Shown one piece after another: positions 6,947-16,700 of a stretch of DNA of 64,000 nt (positions within the stretch are counted from its first letter, which is position 1; each line of letters opens with the position of its first letter). A program made the position numbers and the translations under genes. The notes below the pieces were generated by a model that saw nothing but the letters and a program-made list of their open reading frames with translations, was not told the origin of the DNA and did not search any database. Source of the DNA: Paludibacteraceae bacterium (lineage in GTDB: Bacteria; Bacteroidota; Bacteroidia; Bacteroidales; Paludibacteraceae); NCBI GenBank assembly GCA_017391525.1, contig JAFOYE010000011.1:1-64000 (forward strand), written 5' to 3'.

Positions 6947-7986
6947 CCTTCGAATTGTTGTAGGAAGCGCACGTCGTTTTCAGAGAATAGACGCAAGTCT
7001 TTCACTCGGTACTTGAGGTTGGTAATACGTTCAACACCCAAACCGAAGGCGTAGCCAGTATATACTTTCGAGTCAATACCGCAAGACTCCAATACGTTAG
7101 GATCAACCATACCGCATCCTAGAATCTCTACCCAACCTGTACCTTTGCAGAAAGAACAGCCCTTACCTCCACAAAGGTCGCAAGAGATATCCATCTCAGC
7201 AGATGGCTCGGTGAATGGGAAGTAACTAGGACGGAGACGGATCTGTGTTTCAGGACCGAACATCTCTTTGGCAAAATAGAGCAATACCTCTTTGAGGTCA
7301 GCAAAGCTGACGTTCTTGTCAATATAAAGACCCTCTACTTGGTGGAAGAAGCAGTGTGCACGTGCAGAGATCGCTTCGTTACGATATACACGACCAGGGC
7401 AGAGTACACGGATAGGTGGCTCTTGGCTGAGCATCACGCGTGTTTGCACACTAGAGGTGTGTGAACGAAGCAATATATCAGATGGCTTTTGTACGCCAAT
7501 CTCCTTCTCGATAAAGAATGTATCTTGCATATCGCGTGCTGGGTGCTCTGGTGCGAAGTTAAGGAGCGAATATACGTGATTGTCATCTTCTACTTCAGGA
7601 CCTTCTGCTACGGTGAATCCGACGCGAGAGAAGATATCAATGATTTGCTCACGAACAAGTGAAAGAGGGTGACGAGTACCCAATGCGATAGGATCAGGAG
7701 TACGAGTGAGATCCAATTCGTCAGCGGCTGCTTTAGCACCGTTTGCTTCGGCTGCTTCGCGAAGCTCGTTGATACGTGCTTCGTAGGCTTGACGCAATTG
7801 GTTAAGGGCTTGACCTATCTCGCGTTTCTCCTCCTTAGGAACCTCGCGGAACTCGTTGAAGAGTTCAGTTACTTGACCTTTCTTACTAAGATACTTGATT
7901 CGTAGCGCCTCTACTTGCTCGGCGTTGGTAGCTTGCAATTCAGCCACTTGGCTGAGCAAGGATTCTATTTTTTCTCTTATGCTCAT
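6940..7986 (-). CDS. pheS: Phenylalanine--tRNA ligase alpha subunit
   Basis: 348 aa, full length. An N-terminal coiled-coil arm (about 1-90) is followed by the class II catalytic core: motif 2 around RVYRNEAISARAHCFFHQ, a zinc-like Cys cluster CDLCGGKGCSFC near 265-277 that is common in Bacteroidetes PheS, and motif 3 GLGVERI near 320. With PheT it charges tRNA-Phe. The pheT gene is 43 kb away in this window, so the subunits are encoded separately. First gene of a minus-strand run with murF-alr, the ABC ATPase and queD, driven by the promoter at 8009-8040. Confidence 0.97.
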   Translation of the reverse strand: MSIREKIESLLSQVAELQATNAEQVEALRIKYLSKKGQVTELFNEFREVPKEEKREIGQALNQLRQAYEARINELREAAEANGAKAAADELDLTRTPDPIALGTRHPLSLVREQIIDIFSRVGFTVAEGPEVEDDNHVYSLLNFAPEHPARDMQDTFFIEKEIGVQKPSDILLRSHTSSVQTRVMLSQEPPIRVLCPGRVYRNEAISARAHCFFHQVEGLYIDKNVSFADLKEVLLYFAKEMFGPETQIRLRPSYFPFTEPSAEMDISCDLCGGKGCSFCKGTGWVEILGCGMVDPNVLESCGIDSKVYTGYAFGLGVERITNLKYRVKDLRLFSENDVRFLQQFEGC

Positions 7987-8008
7987 AGTCGTTTTTTATT
8001 ACAGCCTG

Positions 8009-8040
8009 CAAAGGTAATAAAAATATTGCATTTATGCAAA
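8009..8040 (-). promoter_or_regulatory. pheS promoter
   Basis: On the minus strand TTTG (8037-8040) then TACCTTTG (8009-8016), 20 nt apart. The -33 region reads TTTGCATAAATGCAA, a near-palindrome found again at other promoters here. Confidence 0.82.
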
Positions 8041-8230
8041 TTTCTAAAATAAAAGTTTCTTTTTCTTCTCCTTTTATTTTCTTTATGATGCGTTTGATTT
8101 CCGAAGAAAAATGAGAAAAATCCCGATGAAATCGTGAAAAAACAGCTTTAATGGTTTTCGGTTTGACTGGGAGTGTCTATATGCAGCGAATGAAGAAATG
8201 ATAGGTAGGTATTAACTTTTGCTGTGAAAA

Positions 8231-8262
8231 TTTGTGTATTTGCATTTTTTTTTGTACCTTTG
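8231..8262 (+). promoter_or_regulatory. lptD promoter
   Basis: TTTG at 8231-8234 and TACCTTTG at 8255-8262, 20 nt apart, with a long T-tract in the spacer. Confidence 0.82.
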
Positions 8263-8300
8263 CACGCTTTTTTGTGCGTATATACGCGCGTAAGGCGCAT
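8263..8300 (+). promoter_or_regulatory. lptD leader with palindrome, similar to the rpsA leader
   Basis: GCGTATATACGC at 8276-8287 is a perfect 12-bp palindrome. It follows GCACGCTTTTTTG, the same opening as the rpsA transcript. Function unknown; it may be a protein-binding site or a short mRNA stem. Confidence 0.4.
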
Positions 8301-8314
8301 AAATTGACAACGAA

Positions 8315-11086
8315 ATGGTAAAGAAATTAGGAGTCATATTATTATTCTTGGGGCTTTGCACAATGGTGCAAGGTCAGCAAGTTGCACCTAGTGATCAGTT
8401 GGCTCCTAATAGTCCTTTGTTACAGCAGGATACTGCCGCTGTGACTGCTGATGAAGTCTCGGAAACTCCTAAGAAAAGTAACACTATTGATGCGCGAATA
8501 GAGTATACTTCGATGGACTCAATGGTGATAACGAAAAAGGGTGTGGCGCATATGTATGGATCTGGTGAACTCCAATATAAGTCAATGAACCTTACTGCTG
8601 AGTATATTCGAATGCATATGGATAGCAGTACCTTGTATGCCAAGGGAGTGTTAGATACTATTGTGGATGAGTGGGTTGGTAAACCTGTTTTTACAGAAGG
8701 TGAGGATAGTTATGAGACGAGCGAGATAACCTTCAATCTACAGACGAAAAAAGCATTTATCCGTAACGCTGTTACAGAACAAGGAGAGGGTTTTTTGATC
8801 GCAGAAAAGACCAAGAAGGTGGAGGATGATGTGTTGATGATGGCAGGTGGTAAGTATACAACCTGTGATCACCATGACCATCCACACTTTTATTTGCGTT
8901 TGACAAAAGCCAAGGTTAAACCGGGGGATTATATAGCGACTGGACCTGCCTATTTAGTAGTTGGTGATGTGCCTTTGCCGCTGGCTATACCTTTTGGATT
9001 CTTCCCATTTACAGATAGTTATTCGAGTGGATTGATTATGCCTAACTTTGGTGATGATTATACCCGAGGTCTATATTTCTCTGGTTTGGGTTACTACTTT
9101 GCGATCAACGATTATATGGATCTGCAGTTAACTGGTGATATTTACTCTCGTGGTACGTGGGCAGTGTATGCTAAGAGTAAGTATGTGAAGCGATATAAGT
9201 TTAGTGGTAATGTTGCGATTAATTATCGCTGGGATGTAACAGGAGAAAAGGATATGCCTGATTATCGTGTGGCTAAAAACTTGAGTGTCCAATGGTCTCA
9301 TACGCAAGATAGCAAAGCCAATCCTTATAGTAATTTCTCGGCGAGTGTGAACTTTAAGACGTCGGGTTACAATCGTAGTAATATCAATAGTTATTATGAT
9401 GTACAAGCCAATGCGGAGAATACAACTAGTTCTAGTATTTCATATACTCAACGTTTTCCAAATAGTCCGTGGAGTTTGGGATTGAGTATGAGTATTACAC
9501 AGCGTACTAAGGACTCAACCCTGAGCGTTGTGTTGCCTAGTTTGAATGTGAATATGAGTCGTATCTATCCATTCAAGCGCAAGAAGGCTTCTGGCAAAGA
9601 GAAATGGTATGAGAAAATCAGTTTGCAATATAGTGGATCGTTTACCAATTCAATTACGTGCAAAGAGAATGAGTTTTTCAAATCCAATTTTGTGAAGGAT
9701 TGGGATAATCGATTTACCCATCGTTTGTCTAGTTCGGCGTCATTTACCGCATTTAAGTATCTCAATATTACTCCTAGTTTGAGTTTTACGGATAGGATGT
9801 TTTTTAGTCGTGTTGACCAATCATGGAATGAAGAACTGAATCAAGTGCAGAAGGATACGGTGATGGGTTTCTATAATGTGTACAACTTCAACGCTAGCAT
9901 TAGTATGTCGACAAAGTTGTATGGTTACTATATCCCATTCCGTAAGTGGTTTGGTGATAAGGTTGACCGTTTTAGACATGTGATGACACCTAGTATAAGT
10001 TTCTCGTATAGTCCAGATTTTGGAGCAGAGTTTTGGGCTAAACGATATGGAGGTTTCTATGGATCATATGATAAACCGGTGACAGTAAGTGATGAAGCGG
10101 GCAATTGGGTGCCTAAGCTAGATGAGAATGGGTTGCCGATATATGAAGTGGTAAACTACTCTCGATTTAAAGAAGCACCAGGGCGTGGAGCATCTGCCAC
10201 ATTGGCTTTCTCTTTGGGTAATAACCTAGAGATGAAATTAAGAAATGACAAAGATACTACGGGTAAGGAACCATATAAGGTGTATAGTATCATTGATAAT
10301 TTCAGTATCTCTGGAGGTTATAACTTCATTGCTGACTCTATGAACTGGAATAACTTTACAGTGAACTTACGTATCAAGATTCCAAAAGTCAATTATACGA
10401 TCAACCTTAGTGGTCAGTTTGACCCATATATGTATACGACCACAGCTAGTGGTGCTCATGTGCGTTGCAACGAGATGTATTGGAACCATGGTCGTTTCCC
10501 ACATTTCTTGGGTACAAGTACAAGTTTTAGTTATACCTTCAATAACGAAGTAGTTAAGAAATGGTTTGAAAAGAAAGATAAAGGGGGAACCACTACTGAA
10601 GAAGATCCTACAGCAGAAGAGGACGAAATGGAGTTGGAAGATCCGATGCAAAATGAGCGGAATAAACGCAATACAAAGCAGACGGACGAGGTTAGCAATG
10701 ATGGATATTTGTTTGCTAAAATCCCCTGGAGTTTGAGTGTGTCGTATAGTTTGCGCTACATGCCAGGTACCGAATGGAACGAGAAGAAGAACTACTACAA
10801 GATGGAGTTTCGTCATAACTTGAGTTTCTCTGCTTCTTTGGGATTGGGTAGTGGTTGGAAGGCTAGTACCACATTGAGTTATGATGTGAATGCCAAAAAG
10901 ATGGCCTATACTAGCATCAATGTATCGCGCGATTTGCACTGTTGGAGTATGAGTGCTAGTTTTGTACCATTTGGTCCATACAAGAGTTACACTTTCCATA
11001 TAGGTGTAAATGCTAGTATGCTAGCTGATTTGAAATATGACAAGAGTAGTACAGATGCCACCGGTAAGCGTATTGATTGGTGGTAA
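8315..11086 (+). CDS. lptD: LPS-assembly protein LptD, Bacteroidetes type
   Basis: 923 aa. Signal peptide at 1-20 (ending MVQGQ). Residues about 50-180 form the periplasmic OstA/LptA-like beta-jellyroll (IEYTSMDSMVITKKGVAHMY, LTAEYIRMHMDSSTLYAKG). The rest is a large outer-membrane barrel with many alternating strands (ISLQYSGSFTNS, LSFSASLGLGSGWKAS). An acidic low-complexity loop (EEDPTAEEDEMELEDPMQ, about 770-787) is probably a surface or periplasmic loop. LptD places lipopolysaccharide in the outer leaflet. Weak sequence conservation is normal for LptD outside Proteobacteria; the architecture and size make the call secure. Followed by an FKBP gene after a repeat array. Confidence 0.88.
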   Translation: MVKKLGVILLFLGLCTMVQGQQVAPSDQLAPNSPLLQQDTAAVTADEVSETPKKSNTIDARIEYTSMDSMVITKKGVAHMYGSGELQYKSMNLTAEYIRMHMDSSTLYAKGVLDTIVDEWVGKPVFTEGEDSYETSEITFNLQTKKAFIRNAVTEQGEGFLIAEKTKKVEDDVLMMAGGKYTTCDHHDHPHFYLRLTKAKVKPGDYIATGPAYLVVGDVPLPLAIPFGFFPFTDSYSSGLIMPNFGDDYTRGLYFSGLGYYFAINDYMDLQLTGDIYSRGTWAVYAKSKYVKRYKFSGNVAINYRWDVTGEKDMPDYRVAKNLSVQWSHTQDSKANPYSNFSASVNFKTSGYNRSNINSYYDVQANAENTTSSSISYTQRFPNSPWSLGLSMSITQRTKDSTLSVVLPSLNVNMSRIYPFKRKKASGKEKWYEKISLQYSGSFTNSITCKENEFFKSNFVKDWDNRFTHRLSSSASFTAFKYLNITPSLSFTDRMFFSRVDQSWNEELNQVQKDTVMGFYNVYNFNASISMSTKLYGYYIPFRKWFGDKVDRFRHVMTPSISFSYSPDFGAEFWAKRYGGFYGSYDKPVTVSDEAGNWVPKLDENGLPIYEVVNYSRFKEAPGRGASATLAFSLGNNLEMKLRNDKDTTGKEPYKVYSIIDNFSISGGYNFIADSMNWNNFTVNLRIKIPKVNYTINLSGQFDPYMYTTTASGAHVRCNEMYWNHGRFPHFLGTSTSFSYTFNNEVVKKWFEKKDKGGTTTEEDPTAEEDEMELEDPMQNERNKRNTKQTDEVSNDGYLFAKIPWSLSVSYSLRYMPGTEWNEKKNYYKMEFRHNLSFSASLGLGSGWKASTTLSYDVNAKKMAYTSINVSRDLHCWSMSASFVPFGPYKSYTFHIGVNASMLADLKYDKSSTDATGKRIDWW

Positions 11087-11091
11087 TGCTG

Positions 11092-11119
11092 GTTTAAGGT
11101 TTAGCGTTTAATGTTTAAA
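11092..11119. repeat. 7-mer array between lptD and the SlyD-like gene
   Basis: Units GTTTAAG, GTTTAGC, GTTTAAT, GTTTAAA. A possible upstream ATG for the next gene (11111) arises inside this array. Confidence 0.85.
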
Positions 11120-11128
11120 GATAAAGAT

Positions 11129-11710
11129 ATGAAAGTAGAAAACCAAAAAGTAGTGACTCTCCAATATGATTTGTTTGTAGATGGAGAGAATGGAAAAGAA
11201 GAATTGATGGAAAAAGCCACAGCGGATGCTCCGTTGGTGTATTGCCATGGCGAAGGTATGATGTTACCAGCCTTTGAACGAGCAATGGCAGGATTGGCAG
11301 AGGGCGAGGATTTTGATTTCCGTATTCCATGTGAGGAAGCATATGGTGAATATGACACCGATGGTGTGCTTGAATTGGATAAGAAAATGTTCTATAATGG
11401 CGATGGAGAGTTTGACTCTGAGCGCGTATATGTAGGTGCTATTGTACCGATGAATACAGCAGATGGTCAGATTATTAATGCTCAAATCGCCGAGATAACT
11501 CAAGATAAGGTAACAATCGACTTGAATCACCCTTTGGCAGGTGAGAACTTGCATTTTGTAGGTAAAGTTCTTAATATCCGTGAAGTGACAGAGGGTGAGT
11601 TAAAGGCGCTTCATCATCGTGGTTGCGGTGGTTGTGGCGGACACTGTAATGGTGGTGATTGCGGCGGCGATTGCCAAGAAGGTGGTTGCGGCGGCAATTG
11701 TCATTGTTAA
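11129..11710 (+). CDS. SlyD-like FKBP-type peptidyl-prolyl isomerase with Cys/His tail
   Basis: 193 aa from the ATG at 11129. An in-frame ATG at 11111 exists but lies inside a repeat array and adds only MFKDKD, so I prefer 11129. The FKBP domain (about 1-70 and 125-150) flanks an insert-in-flap chaperone domain as in SlyD: VTLQYDLFVDG, PLVYCHGEGMMLPAFERAMAG, EAYGEY, then the flap and LAGENLHFVGKVLNIREVT. The last 35 residues are a Gly/Cys/His-rich metal-binding tail (GCGGCGGHCNGGDCGGDC and on). SlyD proteins fold nascent chains and deliver nickel. A nickel role is inferred only from the tail. Confidence 0.88.
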   Translation: MKVENQKVVTLQYDLFVDGENGKEELMEKATADAPLVYCHGEGMMLPAFERAMAGLAEGEDFDFRIPCEEAYGEYDTDGVLELDKKMFYNGDGEFDSERVYVGAIVPMNTADGQIINAQIAEITQDKVTIDLNHPLAGENLHFVGKVLNIREVTEGELKALHHRGCGGCGGHCNGGDCGGDCQEGGCGGNCHC

Positions 11711-11749
11711 TCCTCCTTTGAAGTCTTGGTGGTGCCCCATCTAACTTCC

Positions 11750-11804
11750 GATGAGGTCACGATGAGGTCACGATCAGGTCATGATCAGGTCACGATGAGG
11801 TTCC
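11750..11804. repeat. 11-mer tandem array between the SlyD-like gene and der
   Basis: Five exact-length units: GATGAGGTCAC, GATGAGGTCAC, GATCAGGTCAT, GATCAGGTCAC, GATGAGGTTCC. There are substitutions but no length change. It fills most of the 157-bp gap before der. Confidence 0.92.
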
Positions 11805-11867
11805 GATGAAAATAGGTGGCAACCTAAGGGCAACAAGAAGTAATAAACAACAAATAAATAAAATTCT

Positions 11868-13181
11868 ATGGCAAATATTTTAGCGATAGTGGGTCGTCCT
11901 AATGTTGGGAAATCGACCCTGTTTAACCGCTTGACCAAAACGCGTCGAGCGATAGTAAATGATACTGCTGGTACTACACGTGATCGTCAATATGGTAAGA
12001 GCGAGTGGTGTGGAAAAGAATTTTCTGTGATTGATACAGGAGGTTGGGTAGTAAACTCAGATGATACATTCGAGAGTGAGATTAACCGCCAAGTGAATCT
12101 TGCCATCAAAGAGGCAGATGTAATCCTATTGGTGGTGGATGTAAATTCCGGTGTAACACAGTTTGATATGGAGGTGGCACATCTTCTTCGTCAAGCTAAA
12201 AAAGAAACTGTATTGGCAGTTAATAAGGTTGATCAGTTTGATCAGCAATATGGTGCTCCTGAGTTTTATAAGCTAGGATTGGGAGAGCCCTTCATCCTTT
12301 CTGCAGAAAATGGTTTAGGTACTGGTGATTTGTTGGACGAGATTTGCAGTCGCTTCAAAGATACAGGAGCGGGTGATGATTTTGAAGATTTGCCTCGTTT
12401 TGCTATTGTGGGTCGTCCTAATGCAGGTAAAAGTAGTATTTTGAACGCTTTTATTGGTGAAGAGCGTACGATTGTTACGGATATTCCAGGTACTACCCGT
12501 GATAGTATCTATACTCGTTACAATAAGTTTGGCAAGGATTTCTATCTGGTTGATACCGCAGGTATTCGTAAAAAAGCCAAGGTGAACGAGGATCTAGAGT
12601 ACTATTCTGTGGTGCGCTCTATACGTGCGATAGAAAATGCGGATGTATGTATATTGATGATAGACGCGACACGAGGAATCGAATCACAGGATCTAAATAT
12701 CTATTCTTTGGTTCAAAAGAATAAAAAAGGACTTGTAGTATGTGTCAACAAGTGGGATTTGATTGAGAATAAATCCAATGCTGATATCAAGGCATATGAA
12801 AATGCAATTCGTGAGCGTATGGCTCCATTTAAGGATTTTCCTATTATCTTTACCTCTGCCTTGACCAAGCAACGTATCTACAAGGTGATGGAAACAGCGT
12901 TGCACGTCTATGAGAGTAAACAACGCAAGGTGCCTACAGCACAACTCAATGAGCGTTTCTTGCCTTTGATTGAGAACTATCCTCCACCAGCAACGAAAGG
13001 CAAATACATCAAGATTAAATATTGTACACAATTGCCAAATACACAAATTCCAACTTTTGTCTTCTTTGCGAACTTACCACAGTATGTCAAAGAACCATAT
13101 CGTCGTTTCTTGGAGAATAAGTTGCGCGAATGGTGGGATTTTAATGGTACACCAGTACAAATCTTTATTCGAGCTAAGTAA
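11868..13181 (+). CDS. der: Ribosome biogenesis GTPase Der (EngA)
   Basis: 437 aa, standard length. Two tandem GTPase domains: the first with GRPNVGKST (8-16), [14 protein letters not shown] and NKVD; the second with GRPNAGKSS (about 183-191), [16 protein letters not shown] and NKWD. A C-terminal KH-like domain follows ([20 protein letters not shown]). Der acts in maturation of the 50S subunit. Tandem G domains are unique to Der, so identification is certain. The stop is about 60 nt from the next promoter. Confidence 0.97.
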   Translation: MANILAIVGRPNVGKSTLFNRLTKTRRAIVNDTAGTTRDRQYGKSEWCGKEFSVIDTGGWVVNSDDTFESEINRQVNLAIKEADVILLVVDVNSGVTQFDMEVAHLLRQAKKETVLAVNKVDQFDQQYGAPEFYKLGLGEPFILSAENGLGTGDLLDEICSRFKDTGAGDDFEDLPRFAIVGRPNAGKSSILNAFIGEERTIVTDIPGTTRDSIYTRYNKFGKDFYLVDTAGIRKKAKVNEDLEYYSVVRSIRAIENADVCILMIDATRGIESQDLNIYSLVQKNKKGLVVCVNKWDLIENKSNADIKAYENAIRERMAPFKDFPIIFTSALTKQRIYKVMETALHVYESKQRKVPTAQLNERFLPLIENYPPPATKGKYIKIKYCTQLPNTQIPTFVFFANLPQYVKEPYRRFLENKLREWWDFNGTPVQIFIRAK

Positions 13182-13216
13182 AATTTTTAAGAAAGTGCTC
13201 GTTTTTATTACGAACG

Positions 13217-13248
13217 CTTGCGCGCGTGCGAGAAATTTCGTACCTTTG
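13217..13248 (+). promoter_or_regulatory. Promoter of the FAH-porU-porV operon
   Basis: TTG at 13218-13220 and TACCTTTG at 13241-13248, 20 nt apart. Only about 10-15 nt of leader precede the first ATG at 13266. The spacer is GC-rich (CGCGCGTGCG), unlike the A-tract spacers of the other promoters. Confidence 0.75.
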
Positions 13249-13265
13249 CAAACAAATGAGCCTAA

Positions 13266-13766
13266 ATGAAGATAGTAGGTTTTGCAAATATTGAAAATAA
13301 AGTAGAGATGGTGCTAAAGAGCGATTCATCATTGATGGTGAATCGTAAGCCATTCTTTATTCCAGACTGGAGTCAAGATATGCAATATACTCCATGTGTG
13401 GTTGTGCGTGTTTGTAAGTTAGGCAAACATGTAGCAGCCAAGTTTGCAAGTCGCTATTATGATGCGATAGCTCCGGGATTGAATATACATGCTGAAGATT
13501 GTCGTCGGCAGGGTGACTATGTTCGAGCTTGGGCTTTTGATGGCTCGTTGCCTGTTGGAACATTCCTACCACTTGATGCATATACGCCAAATGACTTAAT
13601 TGTTAGCATAGATGAAGCCATTTGTCGTGTGAGTGAGTTGATGATTATTCGTCAAGGGGATTTGATTTTTATAGAGCGTGCATTACCTGCTAAGGCTCTA
13701 GTAAGAGAAGAAGTGCTCCGTGAAGAAATAAATGGAGAAGAAGCATTATATTGTAAAATCAAGTAA
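13266..13766 (+). CDS. FAH-family-like protein, probably without catalytic residues
   Basis: 166 aa. It resembles the fumarylacetoacetate hydrolase fold of the short Bacteroidetes proteins: LKSDSSLMVNRKPFFIPDWS and KFASRYYDAIAPGLNIHAED align by eye with family members reading KPDSALLRNRKPFFIPDFS and KFAHRYYDEIGVGIDFTARD, and AFDGSLPVGTF with KxFDGSAPVG. Where active enzymes have the metal-binding ExE (YEVELVV), this one reads QYTPCVVVRV, so both glutamates are gone. It is also shorter than the roughly 200 aa I expect. In Porphyromonas gingivalis an FAH-family gene also precedes porU, as far as I recall. It may be structural or regulatory. Its end is 1 nt from the porU start codon. Confidence 0.7.
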   Translation: MKIVGFANIENKVEMVLKSDSSLMVNRKPFFIPDWSQDMQYTPCVVVRVCKLGKHVAAKFASRYYDAIAPGLNIHAEDCRRQGDYVRAWAFDGSLPVGTFLPLDAYTPNDLIVSIDEAICRVSELMIIRQGDLIFIERALPAKALVREEVLREEINGEEALYCKIK

Positions 13767-13767
13767 C

Positions 13768-16700
13768 ATGAAGCGTAAATATATAATCCTATTGATGTGC
13801 ATGATTGCATCTGTGGCAATGGCTGGTATACACACGTATACGGGTCAATCGGTCTTGAGCAATGGAAAATTTGTAAAGATCAGTGTGCAAGAAACAGGTG
13901 TGCATAGCATATCCTATGAAATGTTAAAAGAGTGGGGACTAAACCCAGAGAATGTCGCAGTTCTTGGATATGGAGGTGCGATGCTCAGCGAGGACTTTAC
14001 AAAGCATCATTGGGACGACTTGCCATCTGTGGCTTTTTACATGCATAAAGGAGATGATGGTGTCTTCAGTAGTGGCGACTATATTTTGTTTTATGCGCAA
14101 GGACCAGTTAAGTGGGAGTTGAATGATAATGGCGAATGGGGACATATACGGAATCCATATTCCAATGAAGGATATTATTTTGTCACGGATCAAGTAGGCC
14201 TACAAAAGCTGATTCAGACATCTCATGAACAATATAACACCACTTCGGTTGTCGATGTTGATTGGTATACATCGTTGAATGTGCATGAGAATGAGCGCTT
14301 TAATCTTATAGACTTGAATAGGCAATCCGGAGGTGGACGCGAGTTTTACGGAGAGTTACTTAATCAGCAAAAACGTGATACAGTTATCTCCTTTTCACTA
14401 AATAATGTGCGGACAGACTTATTTGCTAGATGCATAGTAGATATGGCTGCTAATTCGGGAGAAGTAACATCTATTCAAGTTACCTATGCTAATAAACCAC
14501 AAACATTAAAGATGTCTGCTATTAGTATAACTGATTATCATACGAAAGCAACAACGAAAAAAATATCTTTTACGGAAAAACCAGTAAGTGATGTTAATCA
14601 AACAGTAGGATTGCAATTTAATGGTGCAAATGGAGCTAATGCATATTTGAACTATGTTGAGTTGCATGTTCCATGTGCGTTAAAGATGCAAGGCAATGAG
14701 TTGCCAATTGTCAATACCGGTTACCTAGGTCGTTCGCAAGCCATTCGTTATAATATGGAGTCTGCTAATAGCAATATCCAAATATGGTGTGTGACAAATG
14801 GTGTGGATGTAGAGTTGATGCCAATTAATCATAATGGTAGCACCATTACATGGTTGGGATCAAATACTACTGCAGAATGTTATGTGGCTGTTGATGTAAA
14901 TGGTACAAATTGGAGAACTCCTAAGAAGGTGGGTGATGTAGCAAATCAAAACTTACATGCCTTAGAGAATATTGACTATGTTATCATATGTCCAGAAGCC
15001 TTTTTAGAACCTTCTATACGATTGGCTAAAAAGCATGAGCAAATAGATGGACTGACATGGGCGGTGGTAACAGAGCAGCAAGTATTTAATGAGTTTTCTT
15101 CAGGTACACCAGATGCTAGTGCATATAGATGGTTGATGAAGATGCTTTACGATAAAGCCAATGGTGATCTAGTTAAGCAACCTAAAAACCTTTTGTTAAT
15201 GGGTAGCGGAACCTATGATAACCGTAAATTGTTTTCTGCATCAGGTGCTCGACAACTGCTTACTTATCAGGCAGTCAATTCAACCACCGAAACAGAGGCC
15301 TATGCAACAGATGACTATTTCGGATTCTTGGAGGATAATGCTGGTATATATCAAGGAATTTTTACGGATACACGGGCCTTGATGAATATTGGTGTGGGAC
15401 GATTACCAGCTAGAACACTTAGAGAGGCAGAGGATGTGGTAGAGAAAATCTGCACATATATGGATGACCGTTCTTTAGGAAAATGGAAATCCCAAATCTT
15501 GTTTTTAGCAGATGATGGCGACCACGGATTACATGTGCAAACTGCGGATGGCGGAGCAGAGCGATTGCGCCGTAGAAATAAAGACTTTATCATAAACAAG
15601 ATATATTTAGATGCTCATACACAAGAGGTCAGTGCTGCTGGTGAAAGTTATCCGTTGGCGAAGAATCAGTTTGATAATCTGATGAGCAATGGTGTGCTTT
15701 TTATGGATTATTCTGGACACGGCGGATATAATAATATCACCAACGAGTTGTTTATGAAAACGGCTGACATTCTAAAAATGGGTAATATAAATCAAGGTTT
15801 TTGGTTCTTGGCTACTTGCAGTTTCTCGCATTTTGATGGTGGAGTTGTGTCTGCAGGAGAGCATGCGGTGCTTCATCCAAATGGTGGAGCTATAGGTGTG
15901 TTATCCGCTTGTCGAACCGTATATGCAACGCAAAACACGGTATTTAATAGAAATCTATGCGACACTTTGTTTGGGCATAGTGATCCATATACATACACTA
16001 TGACACTTGGTGAAGCTACTCGTATTGCTAAAAATAAAACAGGTTATGATTCCAATAAAATGCCATATATCTTATTGGCAGATCCAGCTTTGAAGTTGAA
16101 TTATCCGACAGACTTACAAGTCAAGACCGTTTTAGAAACCGATACAATGCATGCTCTAACCACACAAACAATCAAAGGTTATATTCAAACAGCTGATTCA
16201 GATACAGCATATTGGTTTAATGGCCAGATGGATGTGACAATCTTTGATAAGATGCAGCAGATAACCACACGCGATAATGACGAAACGGTAGAAGACAATA
16301 AAACCAAAATAACGTACAATGACTATCCAAATACTCTATTTTCTGGGCAAACGGATATTGTAAATGGTAAGTTTGAATTTACCTTTATGGTACCTAAGGA
16401 TATTCGTTATAACTACGGAAACGGACGAATCGTGTATTATGCCTATGATGCAGAAACAAGAGAAGAAGCAATTGGACATTATGAGGATTTTATCATTGGT
16501 GGTAGTAGCTCGCTGATTCAAAAGGATACGATAGGTCCCGAATTGACTATTTATCTCAATAATCCTGCCTTCCAAAGTGGTGACGAAACATACGAATTCC
16601 CACATTTCTATGCAAATATACATGACGAGAATGGTATTAATACGGTAGGTACGGGTATTGGTCATGACTTGTTGTTAGTCATAGATAACGATCCTAAGCA

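Larger units (their letters stand above)
7987..8314. other. 328-bp divergent intergenic region between pheS and lptD
   Basis: It holds the pheS promoter (minus, 8009-8040) and the lptD promoter (plus, 8231-8262), then the lptD leader with a 12-bp palindrome. The middle part (8045-8215) shows no ORF, hairpin or array that I can support. Confidence 0.8.

Noticed and set aside
11750..11804. Tandem repeats considered as a CRISPR array
   Set aside because: Units are only 11 nt, contiguous without spacers, and no cas genes are present.
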